A stretch of 64,000 nt of DNA. It comes from Halosimplex halophilum (GTDB lineage Archaea > Halobacteriota > Halobacteria > Halobacteriales > Haloarculaceae). The stretch is taken from the NCBI RefSeq assembly GCF_004698125.1, contig NZ_ML214297.1:558001-622000 (forward strand). Direction: 5' to 3'. Positions 37,202-45,480 of this stretch are shown in pieces. How positions within the stretch are numbered: the stretch's first letter is position 1; the number at the start of each line of letters is the position of its first letter. The notes below the pieces were generated by a model. The model saw nothing but the letters and a program-made list of their open reading frames with translations, ran no database searches and was not told the DNA's origin. Made by a program: the position numbers and the translations under genes.

Positions 37202-38032
37202 TCAGAGGTCGAAGCGGTCGCCGATCTCGACGACCTGCAGGTTCTCGGGGTACTCGAAGCTCGCGGCGTGGTTGTGCAGCACCGTCGGCTCGGTGGTCAT
37301 GCCCTTCCACATGTCCCAGTGGCTCGGCACGAGCGTATCGAGCTGGAGTTCGTTGGCGGCCTCGATCACCATGTTCTCGTCGCTGTACCACCGGGTGCGC
37401 ACGTCCTCGCCGGTCTCCTTGTCGGGGATGTTGCCGACCGCGCCGAACGCCAGCACCCCGATGTCGATGTCGTAGGCCTCGCCCACCCGCTCGAACTCGC
37501 CGGGGCGGGCGTCGCCGCCGTGGAAGAAGGTCCCGGCCTCGTGCTCGAAGACCAGCGAGACGGGGTGGACGGCGTCGGGGTCGTTGGCCGGTTCGACGTG
37601 GACGGTCAGCTCGCCGACTTCGACCGTGTCGCCCTCCTCGATCTCGTGGAGCTGGTCGTCGCTCACGCCCCACTCGCCGGTCCAGTCCTCCTCGTCGATC
37701 ACGTCGTGGCCCGAGTCGGAGGTGTAGTAGTCGGCGCCCGTGTTCGCGAGGATCGGCGCCTGGCTCGGGCCGTGGACGTGGTCGACGTGCTCGTGGGTGC
37801 CGAAGATAGCGTCGGCCTCTTCCACGTGTTCGGGTTCGAACGGGACGGGGATCATCCGGACCGTCCGCGGCGGGTCGCCGATCCCGAGATAGGGGTCGAC
37901 GTAGACCGTCGTGCCGTCGCTGGCCTTCAGGACGAACCCGTTGCAGCCGAGGTACCAGACCGCCAGCGTGTCCGGCGACGCCGATTCGACCGCGCGGGGG
38001 AGCCAGTCGCCCCAGTCGCTGTCCACTGTCAT
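37202..38032 (-). CDS. metallo-beta-lactamase fold hydrolase (276 aa)
   Basis: An UlaG-like MBL-fold enzyme. The metal site is GTHEHVDHVHG (HxHxDH, about residues 83-93). HGGDARPGEF supplies the next acidic ligand, and PSHWDMW the final His. The start YLGCNGFVLKASDGTTVYVDPYLG is typical of lactonase-like or phosphodiesterase-like members; the substrate is unknown. ATG 38032 is chosen because the upstream extension lacks conservation. It lies next to the YlbF-like gene on the same strand, 74 bp apart. Confidence 0.88.
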   Translation of the reverse strand: MTVDSDWGDWLPRAVESASPDTLAVWYLGCNGFVLKASDGTTVYVDPYLGIGDPPRTVRMIPVPFEPEHVEEADAIFGTHEHVDHVHGPSQAPILANTGADYYTSDSGHDVIDEEDWTGEWGVSDDQLHEIEEGDTVEVGELTVHVEPANDPDAVHPVSLVFEHEAGTFFHGGDARPGEFERVGEAYDIDIGVLAFGAVGNIPDKETGEDVRTRWYSDENMVIEAANELQLDTLVPSHWDMWKGMTTEPTVLHNHAASFEYPENLQVVEIGDRFDL

Positions 38033-38106
38033 ACCCGCACCTCCGCGCGACGCCAGCAAAAAGGTGGGTGAAACCGGCCGTTCGCTCGGCGGCGCCCGCG
38101 AGACGG

Positions 38107-38505
38107 TCAGTCCTCGCAGCAGCCGCCGGCCTTGCCGCCGAAGTCCACCGTGAGGGGTTCGGAGATGATCTCGTTGAGCTCCTGCAGGCGCAGCTCCAGC
38201 TCGCTCTGGACTTCGAGGTACTCCGCCATCTTCGGGTGGTCGTGTAGCTCCTCCTGGGCGTCCTGCAGCGTCCGGAGGTCCTCCTGGGTGGCCTCGTTGG
38301 TCTGGCGCGCGAGCATGAACTCCTCGCGGATCTGCTCGAACTCGCGGATCTGCTCCTGGAGGTCCTCGTCGGCCTCGACCTCGGCCTTGGCCTCGCGGTA
38401 GCGCTCGTAGACGGGCAGCTCCGCGATGCGCTCGCCGAGTTCGCGGGCGAGCGCGTCGACCTCCTCGCTGGCCTCCGCGTTCGCCGCGTCGGTCTCGATG
38501 CTCAT
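38107..38505 (-). CDS. YlbF/YmcA-family protein (132 aa)
   Basis: An all-helical protein of the Com_YlbF family: LPVYERYREAKAEVEADEDLQEQIREFEQ and EELHDHPKMAEYLEVQSELELRLQELNEII, shown here in part. Bacterial YlbF/YmcA with YaaT stimulate RNase Y-dependent mRNA maturation and carry an Fe-S cluster. The archaeal role is unknown. The C-terminus GGKAGGCCED has an adjacent Cys pair that could bind a metal or cluster. ATG 38505 cuts off a basic, unlikely extension. Confidence 0.8.
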   Translation of the reverse strand: MSIETDAANAEASEEVDALARELGERIAELPVYERYREAKAEVEADEDLQEQIREFEQIREEFMLARQTNEATQEDLRTLQDAQEELHDHPKMAEYLEVQSELELRLQELNEIISEPLTVDFGGKAGGCCED

Positions 38506-38602
38506 ACCCGCCGTTGGTCCCTCGCGGGTTTCAAGGTGCCGACTCCGGCCGCAGTCGCCGGGTCGACCCCGTCGAACGGCACCGGCCGAGTACCCCGGGC
38601 GC

Positions 38603-39034
38603 TCACCGCTCCAGGTGGTCGTCGGCGTCGAGCGGTCGGAGGCCCAGCCGGCGACGCACGCGGTCGCGGAACGCCGCCGCGGCGGCGACGGGATAGGCGA
38701 CCGCGAGCGCACCCGCCCGTGCGACGACCGACGAGGGGAGCGAGACGTCGAGCGACCGGAGGACGGCGATGCCGGCCAGCCCCGCGGCGCCGCTGGCGAC
38801 GTACAGCGCGACGACGAAGACGGCCAGCCGCCGATACGACCAGTCGCCGGCGACGAACGGGTAGCTCCCGCCGACGGCGACGACGACAGCGGCGGTCTGG
38901 GGCGGCTGGGCGAACAGCGTCGCGTCGGCGACCAGCGCGTAGACGACCGTAAAGGCCGGCGCGAGCGCGAGGTAGAGCCCGACCGCCGCGAGCAGGAAGT
39001 CGACGGTCGCGGACGCCCACGTACGGGGAGACAT
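38603..39034 (-). CDS. hypothetical membrane protein (143 aa, four segments)
   Basis: Four hydrophobic segments are seen around residues 9-35, 45-62, 70-95 and 102-120, followed by a basic/acidic cytoplasmic tail RDRVRRRLGLRPLDADDHLE. No family is recognised. The next gene on the same strand is the YlbF-like gene, 97 bp downstream. Confidence 0.65.
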   Translation of the reverse strand: MSPRTWASATVDFLLAAVGLYLALAPAFTVVYALVADATLFAQPPQTAAVVVAVGGSYPFVAGDWSYRRLAVFVVALYVASGAAGLAGIAVLRSLDVSLPSSVVARAGALAVAYPVAAAAAFRDRVRRRLGLRPLDADDHLER

Positions 39035-39125
39035 ACCCGACTCCGGGTGCGCGAGCGCCAAAGCTCCCGCGACTGCGCGGGGACCGGAACTGGAACTTCG
39101 GGACCCCGCGGACGGGGCCGCGAAC

Positions 39126-39401
39126 CTACCCGAGCAACAGCGCGTCGAGCGCGACGTTCGCGAGGCCGAACGCGACCCAGAAGGCCAGGAAGGCGAGGAT
39201 GAACGGGTTCAGCCCGTCCCGAGGTTCACGGTCGGCCTGGCGGAGCGGTCGGCCGTGCCAGCTGTCCGGGAGGCGGTCGTGCATCGCGAAAAAGCGGGTG
39301 CGGACGGCGAGGCGGGTGACCGCGACCGCGGCGCCGGCTGCGACCGCGAACGAGGCGACGGCGACGACCGCCGTGCGGAGGACCGTCGAGAGAGGGACCA
39401 T
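39126..39401 (-). CDS. hypothetical membrane protein (91 aa, two segments)
   Basis: An N-terminal helix (about residues 8-30) and a C-terminal helix (FILAFLAFWVAFGLANVALDALL) flank a central polar loop with RFFAMHDRLPDSWHGRPLRQADR. A conserved-looking haloarchaeal protein with no known function. It precedes the four-segment membrane protein on the same strand. Confidence 0.65.
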   Translation of the reverse strand: MVPLSTVLRTAVVAVASFAVAAGAAVAVTRLAVRTRFFAMHDRLPDSWHGRPLRQADREPRDGLNPFILAFLAFWVAFGLANVALDALLLG

Positions 39402-39546
39402 CGGCGGTCGACCCTACTCGGCGGGCGGCGATAAATGCGTGGGCGCGGTCGCTCCTGGCGTCCGGACCGACGGGAGCGCGTCACCGGATCCGGCGACGTT
39501 CGCACGCTCCCCGAGCCCTTATCCGACGCGGGACCGAAGCGGGGGT

Positions 39547-39681
39547 ATGGTCTCAGAACTCGTCGTCGGCGGGCTGCTCGCGACGCTGGTGTTCGGCTTC
39601 CTCCGGTTCCAGGACCGCATCGTCTCGGCGCTGACCCGCGCCCGCGGCGGCGACGAGCGGGTCGTCATCGAGGACCCCTGA
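39547..39681 (+). CDS. very small membrane protein (44 aa)
   Basis: The ORF from ATG 39547 encodes one hydrophobic helix (ELVVGGLLATLVFGFLRF) and a charged tail QDRIVSALTRARGGDERVVIEDP. Start context gggggtATG and the membrane-like composition make it plausible, and the length is near the limit for confident calling. It is located upstream of dph2 in the same direction. Confidence 0.45.
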   Translation: MVSELVVGGLLATLVFGFLRFQDRIVSALTRARGGDERVVIEDP

Positions 39682-39805
39682 CGGCGGTTCGACCCTCGGG
39701 TTCGTTCCTCGCGCTCGCCGCCCGCCCAGCCGTGCGACTGCGACGCACTGACGGGTCCGCCGGGGACCGCGGAGGTTTTACCCCGCGAGCGGATACGAGC
39801 CCCTA

Positions 39806-40879
39806 ATGAGCCAGGATTCGCGCGGCGAGGCCGACGAGGCGCCTCGCACCGAGGGCGACCTCAGGGAGACGGGCATGTCGCTGCGCCACGACCGCGAGTG
39901 GGACTACGAACTCGACCGCATCGTCGACGCCGTCGCCGAACGTGACGCCGAGACGGTCGGCCTGCAGTTCCCCGAGGGGCTGAAGCGGCGCGGTCCGCGC
40001 GTCGCCGACGACCTGCGCGCCGAGCTGCCCGACGACGTGACCGTCATGATCTCCGGCCAGCCCTGCTACGGCGCCTGTGACCTCGACACCTATCTGATGC
40101 GCCGGACGGACGTGTTCGTCCACTTCGGCCACTCCCCGATGAAGGAGTCGGACAAGATCATCTACGTCCCCCTCTTCTCGAACGTCGACGTCTTCCCGAT
40201 CATGGAGCGGGCGCTCGACGAGGAGATCGCCCCGGCCGACGAGGACGAGGACGTGGGCCTCGTGACGACCGCCCAGCACATGAACAAGTTCGACGAGATG
40301 CGCTCGTGGCTGGAGGAGCGGGGCTACACCGTCCACACCCGCAAGGGCGACGAGCGGCTCACTCACGAGGGGCAGGTGCTGGGCTGTAACTACGCCAGCG
40401 CCGACGTGGACGCCGACCAGATGCTGTACGTCGGCGGCGGCAAGTTCCACCCGCTCGGGCTGGCGATGGAACACCCCGACAAGAAGGTTGTCATCGCCGA
40501 CCCCGTCAACAACGCCGTCTCAGTCGCCGACACGGAGAAGTTCATGAAACAGCGCTACGGCGCGGTTCACCGCGCGATGGACGCCGAGGAGTGGGGCGTC
40601 ATCTTCTGCACCAAGATCGGGCAGGGCCGCTGGGACCAGGCCCAGGAGATCGTCGAGAACAACGACGACGCCTACCTCATCACGATGGACGAGGTGACGC
40701 CCGACCGGCTGACCAACTTCGGGATGGACGCCTACGTGAACACGGGCTGTCCCCGGATCACCACCGACGACGGCCCGCAGTTCAAGCAGCCGATGCTCAC
40801 CCCCCAGGAGTACCGCATCGCCATCGGCGAGGAACCGCTGGAGGCGCTGGAGTTCGACACCTTCCACGGCACCTGGTAG
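39806..40879 (+). CDS. dph2: diphthamide biosynthesis enzyme Dph2
   Basis: A radical [4Fe-4S] enzyme that transfers the 3-amino-3-carboxypropyl group of SAM to the target His of elongation factor 2, the first step of diphthamide synthesis. At 357 aa the three cluster Cys regions are visible: SGQPCYGACDLDTY (about residues 88-101), LGCNYASADVDAD (near 193) and VNTGCPRITTDDG (near 312). The disordered acidic first ~25 residues are typical of haloarchaea. It is monocistronic in appearance. Confidence 0.95.
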   Translation: MSQDSRGEADEAPRTEGDLRETGMSLRHDREWDYELDRIVDAVAERDAETVGLQFPEGLKRRGPRVADDLRAELPDDVTVMISGQPCYGACDLDTYLMRRTDVFVHFGHSPMKESDKIIYVPLFSNVDVFPIMERALDEEIAPADEDEDVGLVTTAQHMNKFDEMRSWLEERGYTVHTRKGDERLTHEGQVLGCNYASADVDADQMLYVGGGKFHPLGLAMEHPDKKVVIADPVNNAVSVADTEKFMKQRYGAVHRAMDAEEWGVIFCTKIGQGRWDQAQEIVENNDDAYLITMDEVTPDRLTNFGMDAYVNTGCPRITTDDGPQFKQPMLTPQEYRIAIGEEPLEALEFDTFHGTW

Positions 40880-40961
40880 CCCGCCGCCGGAGACCCGTTC
40901 TCGCGGGCCCAGTGGAGTATCAGCCGCGATAACTGGTGGCACAACGATTTACAGCCGGACG

Positions 40962-43097
40962 GTGAGCCTCGCGTATGCGCACCGAATCGAGCGCGAGAGC
41001 CCAGCGAGTGGCGGTCGGTCGTGGACCCACCGGCCCGGCGGCGACGGTGTCCGACGGCGGAGGGGACACCCCGTGAGCAACGGTCGCCCGTCGTCGTCGA
41101 CGTACGTCAGGCCGCTCGACGAGCGGGAGTCGGGAGTCAGCGTGGTCTGTCTCCACCCGGATGAGGCGACGGGCGAGCGCCTCGCCGACGGTATCGAGGC
41201 GACCGGCGACACGGCGAACGCGACGGCGGTGACGACGGTGTCGTCGGCCTTCGAACGCCTGGACGCCGAGGACGTCGGGTGTCTCGTGTGCGGGCTGACC
41301 GCGGGGGAGCCGGACGGGATCGCGGTCCTGGAACGCCTGCGGGCGGAGCACGGCGACCTGCCGTTCGTGCTGGTCACCGGGGACGGGAGCGAGCGCGTCG
41401 CGGCCGACGCCGTCAACGCCGGTGCGGACGGCTACGTCGCCTACGACGGCGAGCCCGGGTCCGAGGCGTTTCGAACGCTCGTCGACCGGATCGACGTGGT
41501 CGTCGACGAGTACCGTTCACACCAGCGCTACGAGGAAACGACGGAACTGCTGTTCCGGCTCACCGAGTACACGACGGACACGCTGTGGATGTTCACGGCG
41601 GACTGGTCGGAGACGGTCATCGTCAACTCCGCGTACGACGACGTGTGGGACCGGACGAAGGCGGACCTGATCGAGGACCCGACCAACTTCCTCGAGGGGA
41701 TCCACCCCGAGGACCGCGAGATGGTCCGCGAGAAGATGGGTGTCCTCTCGGAGGGCGACCCGGCCGACCTCGAGTACCGCACCCTGACGGACGACGACGA
41801 GACGCGGTGGCTCAGCGTCCACGCCGAACCCGTCTTCGACGAGGACGGTGCGGTCGCGTACGTCGCCGGGTTCACGCGCGACATCTCCGAGCTCAAGCGG
41901 CGCGAGACGCGACTGAAGAACCTCGCGGAGACGACCAGAAAGCTCCCACACGCTCGCTCGGAGCGAGCGGTCGTCGAGATCGTCGTCGAGATCGTCGACT
42001 CGATCGTCGGCTGTCCCGTGTCGGCGTACTGGTCGTACGACGGGGCCGAGCGACTCGAACCGCTGTACGCGTCGGACGGCGCGCTCGACGCGTTCGGGGT
42101 CGAGACGACGGAGGCCCTCCCCGACATCGAGCCCGCTCACGACGAGATGGGCTGCTTCGAGGCGGGAGAGCTGTCGGTCGTGGCGGACTACGGCGACCTG
42201 GCGAACCCGTCGGTCCCGCGGGCCGACCTGGGGACGCTGATGCTGGTCCCGGTCGACGACCACGGGCTCCTGATCGTCGGCCAGCCCGGGCCGGCCGAGA
42301 TCGATGAGTTCGAACACACGATGGTCGAGATGGTCGAGCAGGCCATGGTCGACGCCCTGGACCGCGTCGAACGCGAGGCCGAACTCGAACGCCAGCGGAC
42401 GGAACTGGAACGTTCGAACGAGAGTCTCCAGCAGTTCGCCTACGTCGCCTCCCACGACCTCCAGGAGCCGCTGCGGATGGTGTCGAGCTACGTCTCGCTG
42501 CTCGAAGAGGAGTACGGCGACAGCTTCGACGAGGAGGGCGAACTGTACATGGAGTACGCCGTCGACGGCGCGACCCGGATGCAGGCGATGATCGACGCGC
42601 TCCTCCAGTACTCGCGGGTGACGACGAAGGGCGACGAGCCGACCGAGACCGACGCCGGGGCCGTCTTCGAGGAGACGGTCCGGAGCCTGGAGCTTTTGAT
42701 CGACGAACGCGACGCGACCGTCGACAGCGGCGAACTGCCGGCGGTCACCGTCGACCGCAACCAGCTCGGACAGGTGTTCCAGAACCTCGTCGAGAACGCG
42801 CTCCACTACGGGGGCGAGGAGCCGACCGTGACGGCCGGGGCCGAACGCGAGGACGACCGCGTCCACTTCACCGTCGCCGACGACGGCCCGGGCATCGAGG
42901 CCGACCAGCACGACCGCATCTTCGAGATATTCAAACAGAACGCCAGCCGCTCGGGGAGCACCGGCATCGGGCTGGCGATGTGCAAGCGCATCGTCAACCG
43001 CCACGGCGGCGAGATCTGGGTCGAGTCCGAACCCGGCGACGGCGCGACGTTCCACTTCACGATGCCGGCGACGGCGGAGACGGAGATCCACGCATGA
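40962..43097 (+). CDS. multi-domain sensor histidine kinase (degenerate receiver-PAS-GAF-HK)
   Basis: A soluble hybrid kinase. An N-terminal receiver-like domain (about residues 55-180) lacks the phospho-acceptor Asp: the strand reads [13 protein letters not shown] where haloarchaeal paralogues have Asp. PAS (about 190-310), GAF (about 325-460) and the HisKA H-box [13 protein letters not shown] (His ~498) follow. Catalytic motifs are [17 protein letters not shown] and [13 protein letters not shown]. No membrane helix is present. The start is uncertain: the first 37 residues are basic, and GTG 41073 is an alternative. The stop overlaps a mini-ORF that leads to the response regulator. Confidence 0.88.
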   Translation: MSLAYAHRIERESPASGGRSWTHRPGGDGVRRRRGHPVSNGRPSSSTYVRPLDERESGVSVVCLHPDEATGERLADGIEATGDTANATAVTTVSSAFERLDAEDVGCLVCGLTAGEPDGIAVLERLRAEHGDLPFVLVTGDGSERVAADAVNAGADGYVAYDGEPGSEAFRTLVDRIDVVVDEYRSHQRYEETTELLFRLTEYTTDTLWMFTADWSETVIVNSAYDDVWDRTKADLIEDPTNFLEGIHPEDREMVREKMGVLSEGDPADLEYRTLTDDDETRWLSVHAEPVFDEDGAVAYVAGFTRDISELKRRETRLKNLAETTRKLPHARSERAVVEIVVEIVDSIVGCPVSAYWSYDGAERLEPLYASDGALDAFGVETTEALPDIEPAHDEMGCFEAGELSVVADYGDLANPSVPRADLGTLMLVPVDDHGLLIVGQPGPAEIDEFEHTMVEMVEQAMVDALDRVEREAELERQRTELERSNESLQQFAYVASHDLQEPLRMVSSYVSLLEEEYGDSFDEEGELYMEYAVDGATRMQAMIDALLQYSRVTTKGDEPTETDAGAVFEETVRSLELLIDERDATVDSGELPAVTVDRNQLGQVFQNLVENALHYGGEEPTVTAGAEREDDRVHFTVADDGPGIEADQHDRIFEIFKQNASRSGSTGIGLAMCKRIVNRHGGEIWVESEPGDGATFHFTMPATAETEIHA

Positions 43098-43174
43098 ACC
43101 GCAACGACACGACCGCGACCGACCGAGCGCGAACCGTCGACGAACCGACCCGACCCGCGGGGGCGCGGGTATGA
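43094..43174 (+). CDS. 26-codon mini-ORF bridging kinase and response regulator
   Basis: Its ATG overlaps the kinase stop (ATGA) and its own TGA overlaps the response-regulator ATG (ATGA). The peptide begins [17 protein letters not shown] and is low-complexity. It may serve only to couple translation of the flanking genes across a 73-bp gap; random occurrence cannot be excluded. Confidence 0.3.
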   Translation: MNRNDTTATDRARTVDEPTRPAGARV

Positions 43175-43611
43175 ACGACCACGGCGAGCCGGTCGAGATA
43201 CTCCTCGCGGAGGACAACCCCGGTGACGTGACGCTGACGCGGAAGGCGCTCGAACGGGGGAGCATCAGCAACAACCTCCACGTCGTCGGCGACGGCGTCG
43301 AGGCGCTCTCCTTTCTCCGCCAGGAGGGGGAGTACGCCGACGAGCCCCGCCCCGACCTCGTGCTCCTCGATCTCAACATGCCGCGGAAGGACGGCCGCGA
43401 CGTGCTGGAGGAGATCAAGACGGACGACGACCTCAGGCGGATCCCGGTCGTCGTCATGACGAGCTCGGAGGCCGAGGAGGACATCGTCCAGTCGTACGAC
43501 CTGCACGCGAACGCGTACCTGACCAAACCGATCGACTTCGACGGCTTCCTCGACATCGTCAAGCGGATCGAGGACTTCTGGCTCACCGTCGTCAGGATGC
43601 CCCCCGAGTGA
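43171..43611 (+). CDS. response regulator, Rcp1-type receiver (146 aa)
   Basis: A stand-alone receiver of the cyanobacterial-phytochrome-partner (Rcp1) type common in haloarchaea. Acidic pocket EDNPGD is at about residues 15-20. The phospho-acceptor Asp is in [13 protein letters not shown] (Asp ~67), the Thr/Ser switch in [12 protein letters not shown], and the Lys in YLTKPIDF. No output domain is present. It likely relays signal between the preceding kinase and partners, and overlaps the next gene at TGATG. Confidence 0.92.
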   Translation: MNDHGEPVEILLAEDNPGDVTLTRKALERGSISNNLHVVGDGVEALSFLRQEGEYADEPRPDLVLLDLNMPRKDGRDVLEEIKTDDDLRRIPVVVMTSSEAEEDIVQSYDLHANAYLTKPIDFDGFLDIVKRIEDFWLTVVRMPPE

Positions 43612-44681
43612 TGAACCAGGCCGTCAACGCGTTGCTCGTCGAGGACAACCCCGGCGACGCGAAGCTCGTCGAGCATCACCTCGAGAACCCCTCCGTCCAG
43701 GCGTTCCTTGACGAGGTCGCGCTCACCCACGTCGAGTCGCTGTCGGCCGCACGCGACGCGCTCGTCGCGCGCCACTACGACGTGCTCCTGCTCGACCTCG
43801 GGCTCCCGGAGTCCGAGGGGATCGAGACGCTCCGCCGCGCCGCGGCGTTCGACTCGGGCGTGCCGATCATCGTGCTCACCGGGCTCGACAACACCGAGAT
43901 CGCCGTCGAGGCGATCCAGTCCGGCGCCCAGGACTACCTGCCGAAAGGCGACCTCGACGGTGACAGGCTCGTGCGGGCGCTCCGCTACGCCATCGACCGC
44001 CACGAGCAGGAGCAGACGCTCGCGCGCCGCAACGAGCAGCTCGACTTCTTCAACAGCGTCCTCCGCCACGACATGATGAACGGGTTCAACGTCATCATGG
44101 CGCGAGCCGACATGCTCCGAACGGAGCTTGACGACCCGGAACTCGTCGGTCACGCCGAGAACATTCACGACTGGAGCGTCAAGATCACCGACCTCAGCGG
44201 GAAGGTGCGGTCGATCCTCGACTCCGTCGCCAGCGACGGGGACGCCGCCCTCGAAGCGGTCGCGCTCCGGCCGCTCGTCGCCGAGGAGGCCGACCGCGTC
44301 GACGCGATGACCGACCGGGTGGACGTCGACGCCTCGGTCCCGGCGGGGCTGACCGTCCTCGGGAACGACCTCCTCGACGACGTGGTCGGGAACCTCCTCA
44401 CGAACGCCGTGGAGCACTCCGAGGAGACCACCAGCGTCGCCGTCACCGCGGAGGACGAGGGGTCGACCGTCGTCCTCCGGGTGGCCGACGACGGGCCCGG
44501 GCTCCCCCCGGAAGACCGGACCGACATCTTCGAGCGCGGCGGGAAGGGCGCCGCCTCCTCGGGCACGGGATTCGGCCTCTTTTTCGTCTCCTCGATGGTC
44601 GAGTCCTACGGCGGGTCGGTCCGCGCCGAGGAGAGCGACCGCGGCGGCGCCGCCTTCGTCCTGGAACTCCCCCGGGCGTGA
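43611..44681 (+). CDS. hybrid receiver-histidine kinase (356 aa)
   Basis: An N-terminal receiver (EDNPGDAKLVE; phospho-acceptor in LLLDLGLPESEG; Lys in YLPKGDLDG) is fused directly to a compact histidine kinase. The H-box is SVLRHDMMNGFNVI (His153), the N-box LLTNAVEHS, and G1/G2 are DDGPGLP and GTGFGLFFV. It could receive phosphate from, or pass it to, the adjacent regulator. ATG 43611 shares bases with the preceding stop. This is the third gene of the two-component cluster. Confidence 0.9.
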   Translation: MNQAVNALLVEDNPGDAKLVEHHLENPSVQAFLDEVALTHVESLSAARDALVARHYDVLLLDLGLPESEGIETLRRAAAFDSGVPIIVLTGLDNTEIAVEAIQSGAQDYLPKGDLDGDRLVRALRYAIDRHEQEQTLARRNEQLDFFNSVLRHDMMNGFNVIMARADMLRTELDDPELVGHAENIHDWSVKITDLSGKVRSILDSVASDGDAALEAVALRPLVAEEADRVDAMTDRVDVDASVPAGLTVLGNDLLDDVVGNLLTNAVEHSEETTSVAVTAEDEGSTVVLRVADDGPGLPPEDRTDIFERGGKGAASSGTGFGLFFVSSMVESYGGSVRAEESDRGGAAFVLELPRA

Positions 44682-44758
44682 CCCGTCCGCGACCCGCCCT
44701 GGAATTACTGTTGTGCATTCACAAACGTTTTTGCATACGCAGGAGATATTGTCGACGG

Positions 44759-44812
44759 ATGACCGACCAGGCGCGACGCGCGGGCGGGAGCAACCGCGGG
44801 GTGAGAGCGTGA
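44759..44812 (+). CDS. 17-codon leader-like ORF before the METTL5-type gene
   Basis: ATG 44759 follows a purine-rich ggagat stretch and encodes MTDQARRAGGSNRGVRA. The TGA overlaps the GTG start of the methyltransferase (GTGA), a layout suited to translational coupling. The small size makes chance quite possible. Confidence 0.25.
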   Translation: MTDQARRAGGSNRGVRA

Positions 44813-45453
44813 GCACGAAGACCCGGCTGGCCCAGCAGCTGGCGGTCGTCGCGGGCTTCGAGGACCCGCGGGTCGACCTCGAACAGTACCGGACGCCGCC
44901 GGACGTGGCGGCCCACCTGATCCACACGGCGGACCTGCAGGGCGACATCGAGGGTCGGACCGTCGTCGACCTGGGGACCGGGACGGGGATGCTCGCGCTC
45001 GGCGCCGTCCTGCGGGGTCCCGAGCGGGTCGTCGGCGTCGACCTCGACCCCGGCCCGCTGGCGACGGCGCGGGCCAACGAGCGCCGGGTCGCGGCCGCCG
45101 CCGACGTGGAGTGGGTGCGGGCCGACGCGACCGCGGTCCCCCTGTGCCCGGACGGCCCGACGACGGTCGTGATGAACCCGCCGTTCGGCGCCCAGTCGGG
45201 CAACGAACACGCCGACCGGGCGTTCCTCGGGACGGCCGCCGCGGTGAGCGAGGTGTCCTACTCGGTCCACAACGCCGGCAGCGAGGACTTCGTCGAGTCG
45301 TTCGCCGCCGACAACGGCGGCCGCGTCACCCACGCCTTCGCCGCCGAACTCGACCTGCCCCGTCAGTTCGACTTCCACGAGGCCGACTCGCAGACGGTCG
45401 ACGTGGAGGTCTTCCGGATCGCCTGGGACGGTAGTGACGCCGACGACGAGTGA
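44809..45453 (+). CDS. METTL5-family N6-adenine methyltransferase
   Basis: A 214-aa class I SAM-dependent methyltransferase. TVVDLGTGTGMLALGA (about residues 48-63) is the SAM motif, and VMNPPFGAQSGNEHADR (about 120-136) is the NPPF catalytic motif of N6-adenine enzymes. Eukaryotic METTL5 modifies small-subunit rRNA, and the archaeal family is thought to act on rRNA or tRNA. The start is taken as GTG 44809 because STKTRLAQQLAVVAGFEDP begins the family homology. The gene converges on the rhomboid gene. Confidence 0.85.
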   Translation: MSTKTRLAQQLAVVAGFEDPRVDLEQYRTPPDVAAHLIHTADLQGDIEGRTVVDLGTGTGMLALGAVLRGPERVVGVDLDPGPLATARANERRVAAAADVEWVRADATAVPLCPDGPTTVVMNPPFGAQSGNEHADRAFLGTAAAVSEVSYSVHNAGSEDFVESFAADNGGRVTHAFAAELDLPRQFDFHEADSQTVDVEVFRIAWDGSDADDE

Positions 45454-45480
45454 CTGCCGCGCGCCCGGGGCGCCCGCAGT

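Noticed and set aside
34494-37673. A 1059-codon minus-strand open frame
   Set aside because: Low-complexity Arg/Gly-rich translation in the wrong frame of three well-supported minus-strand genes.
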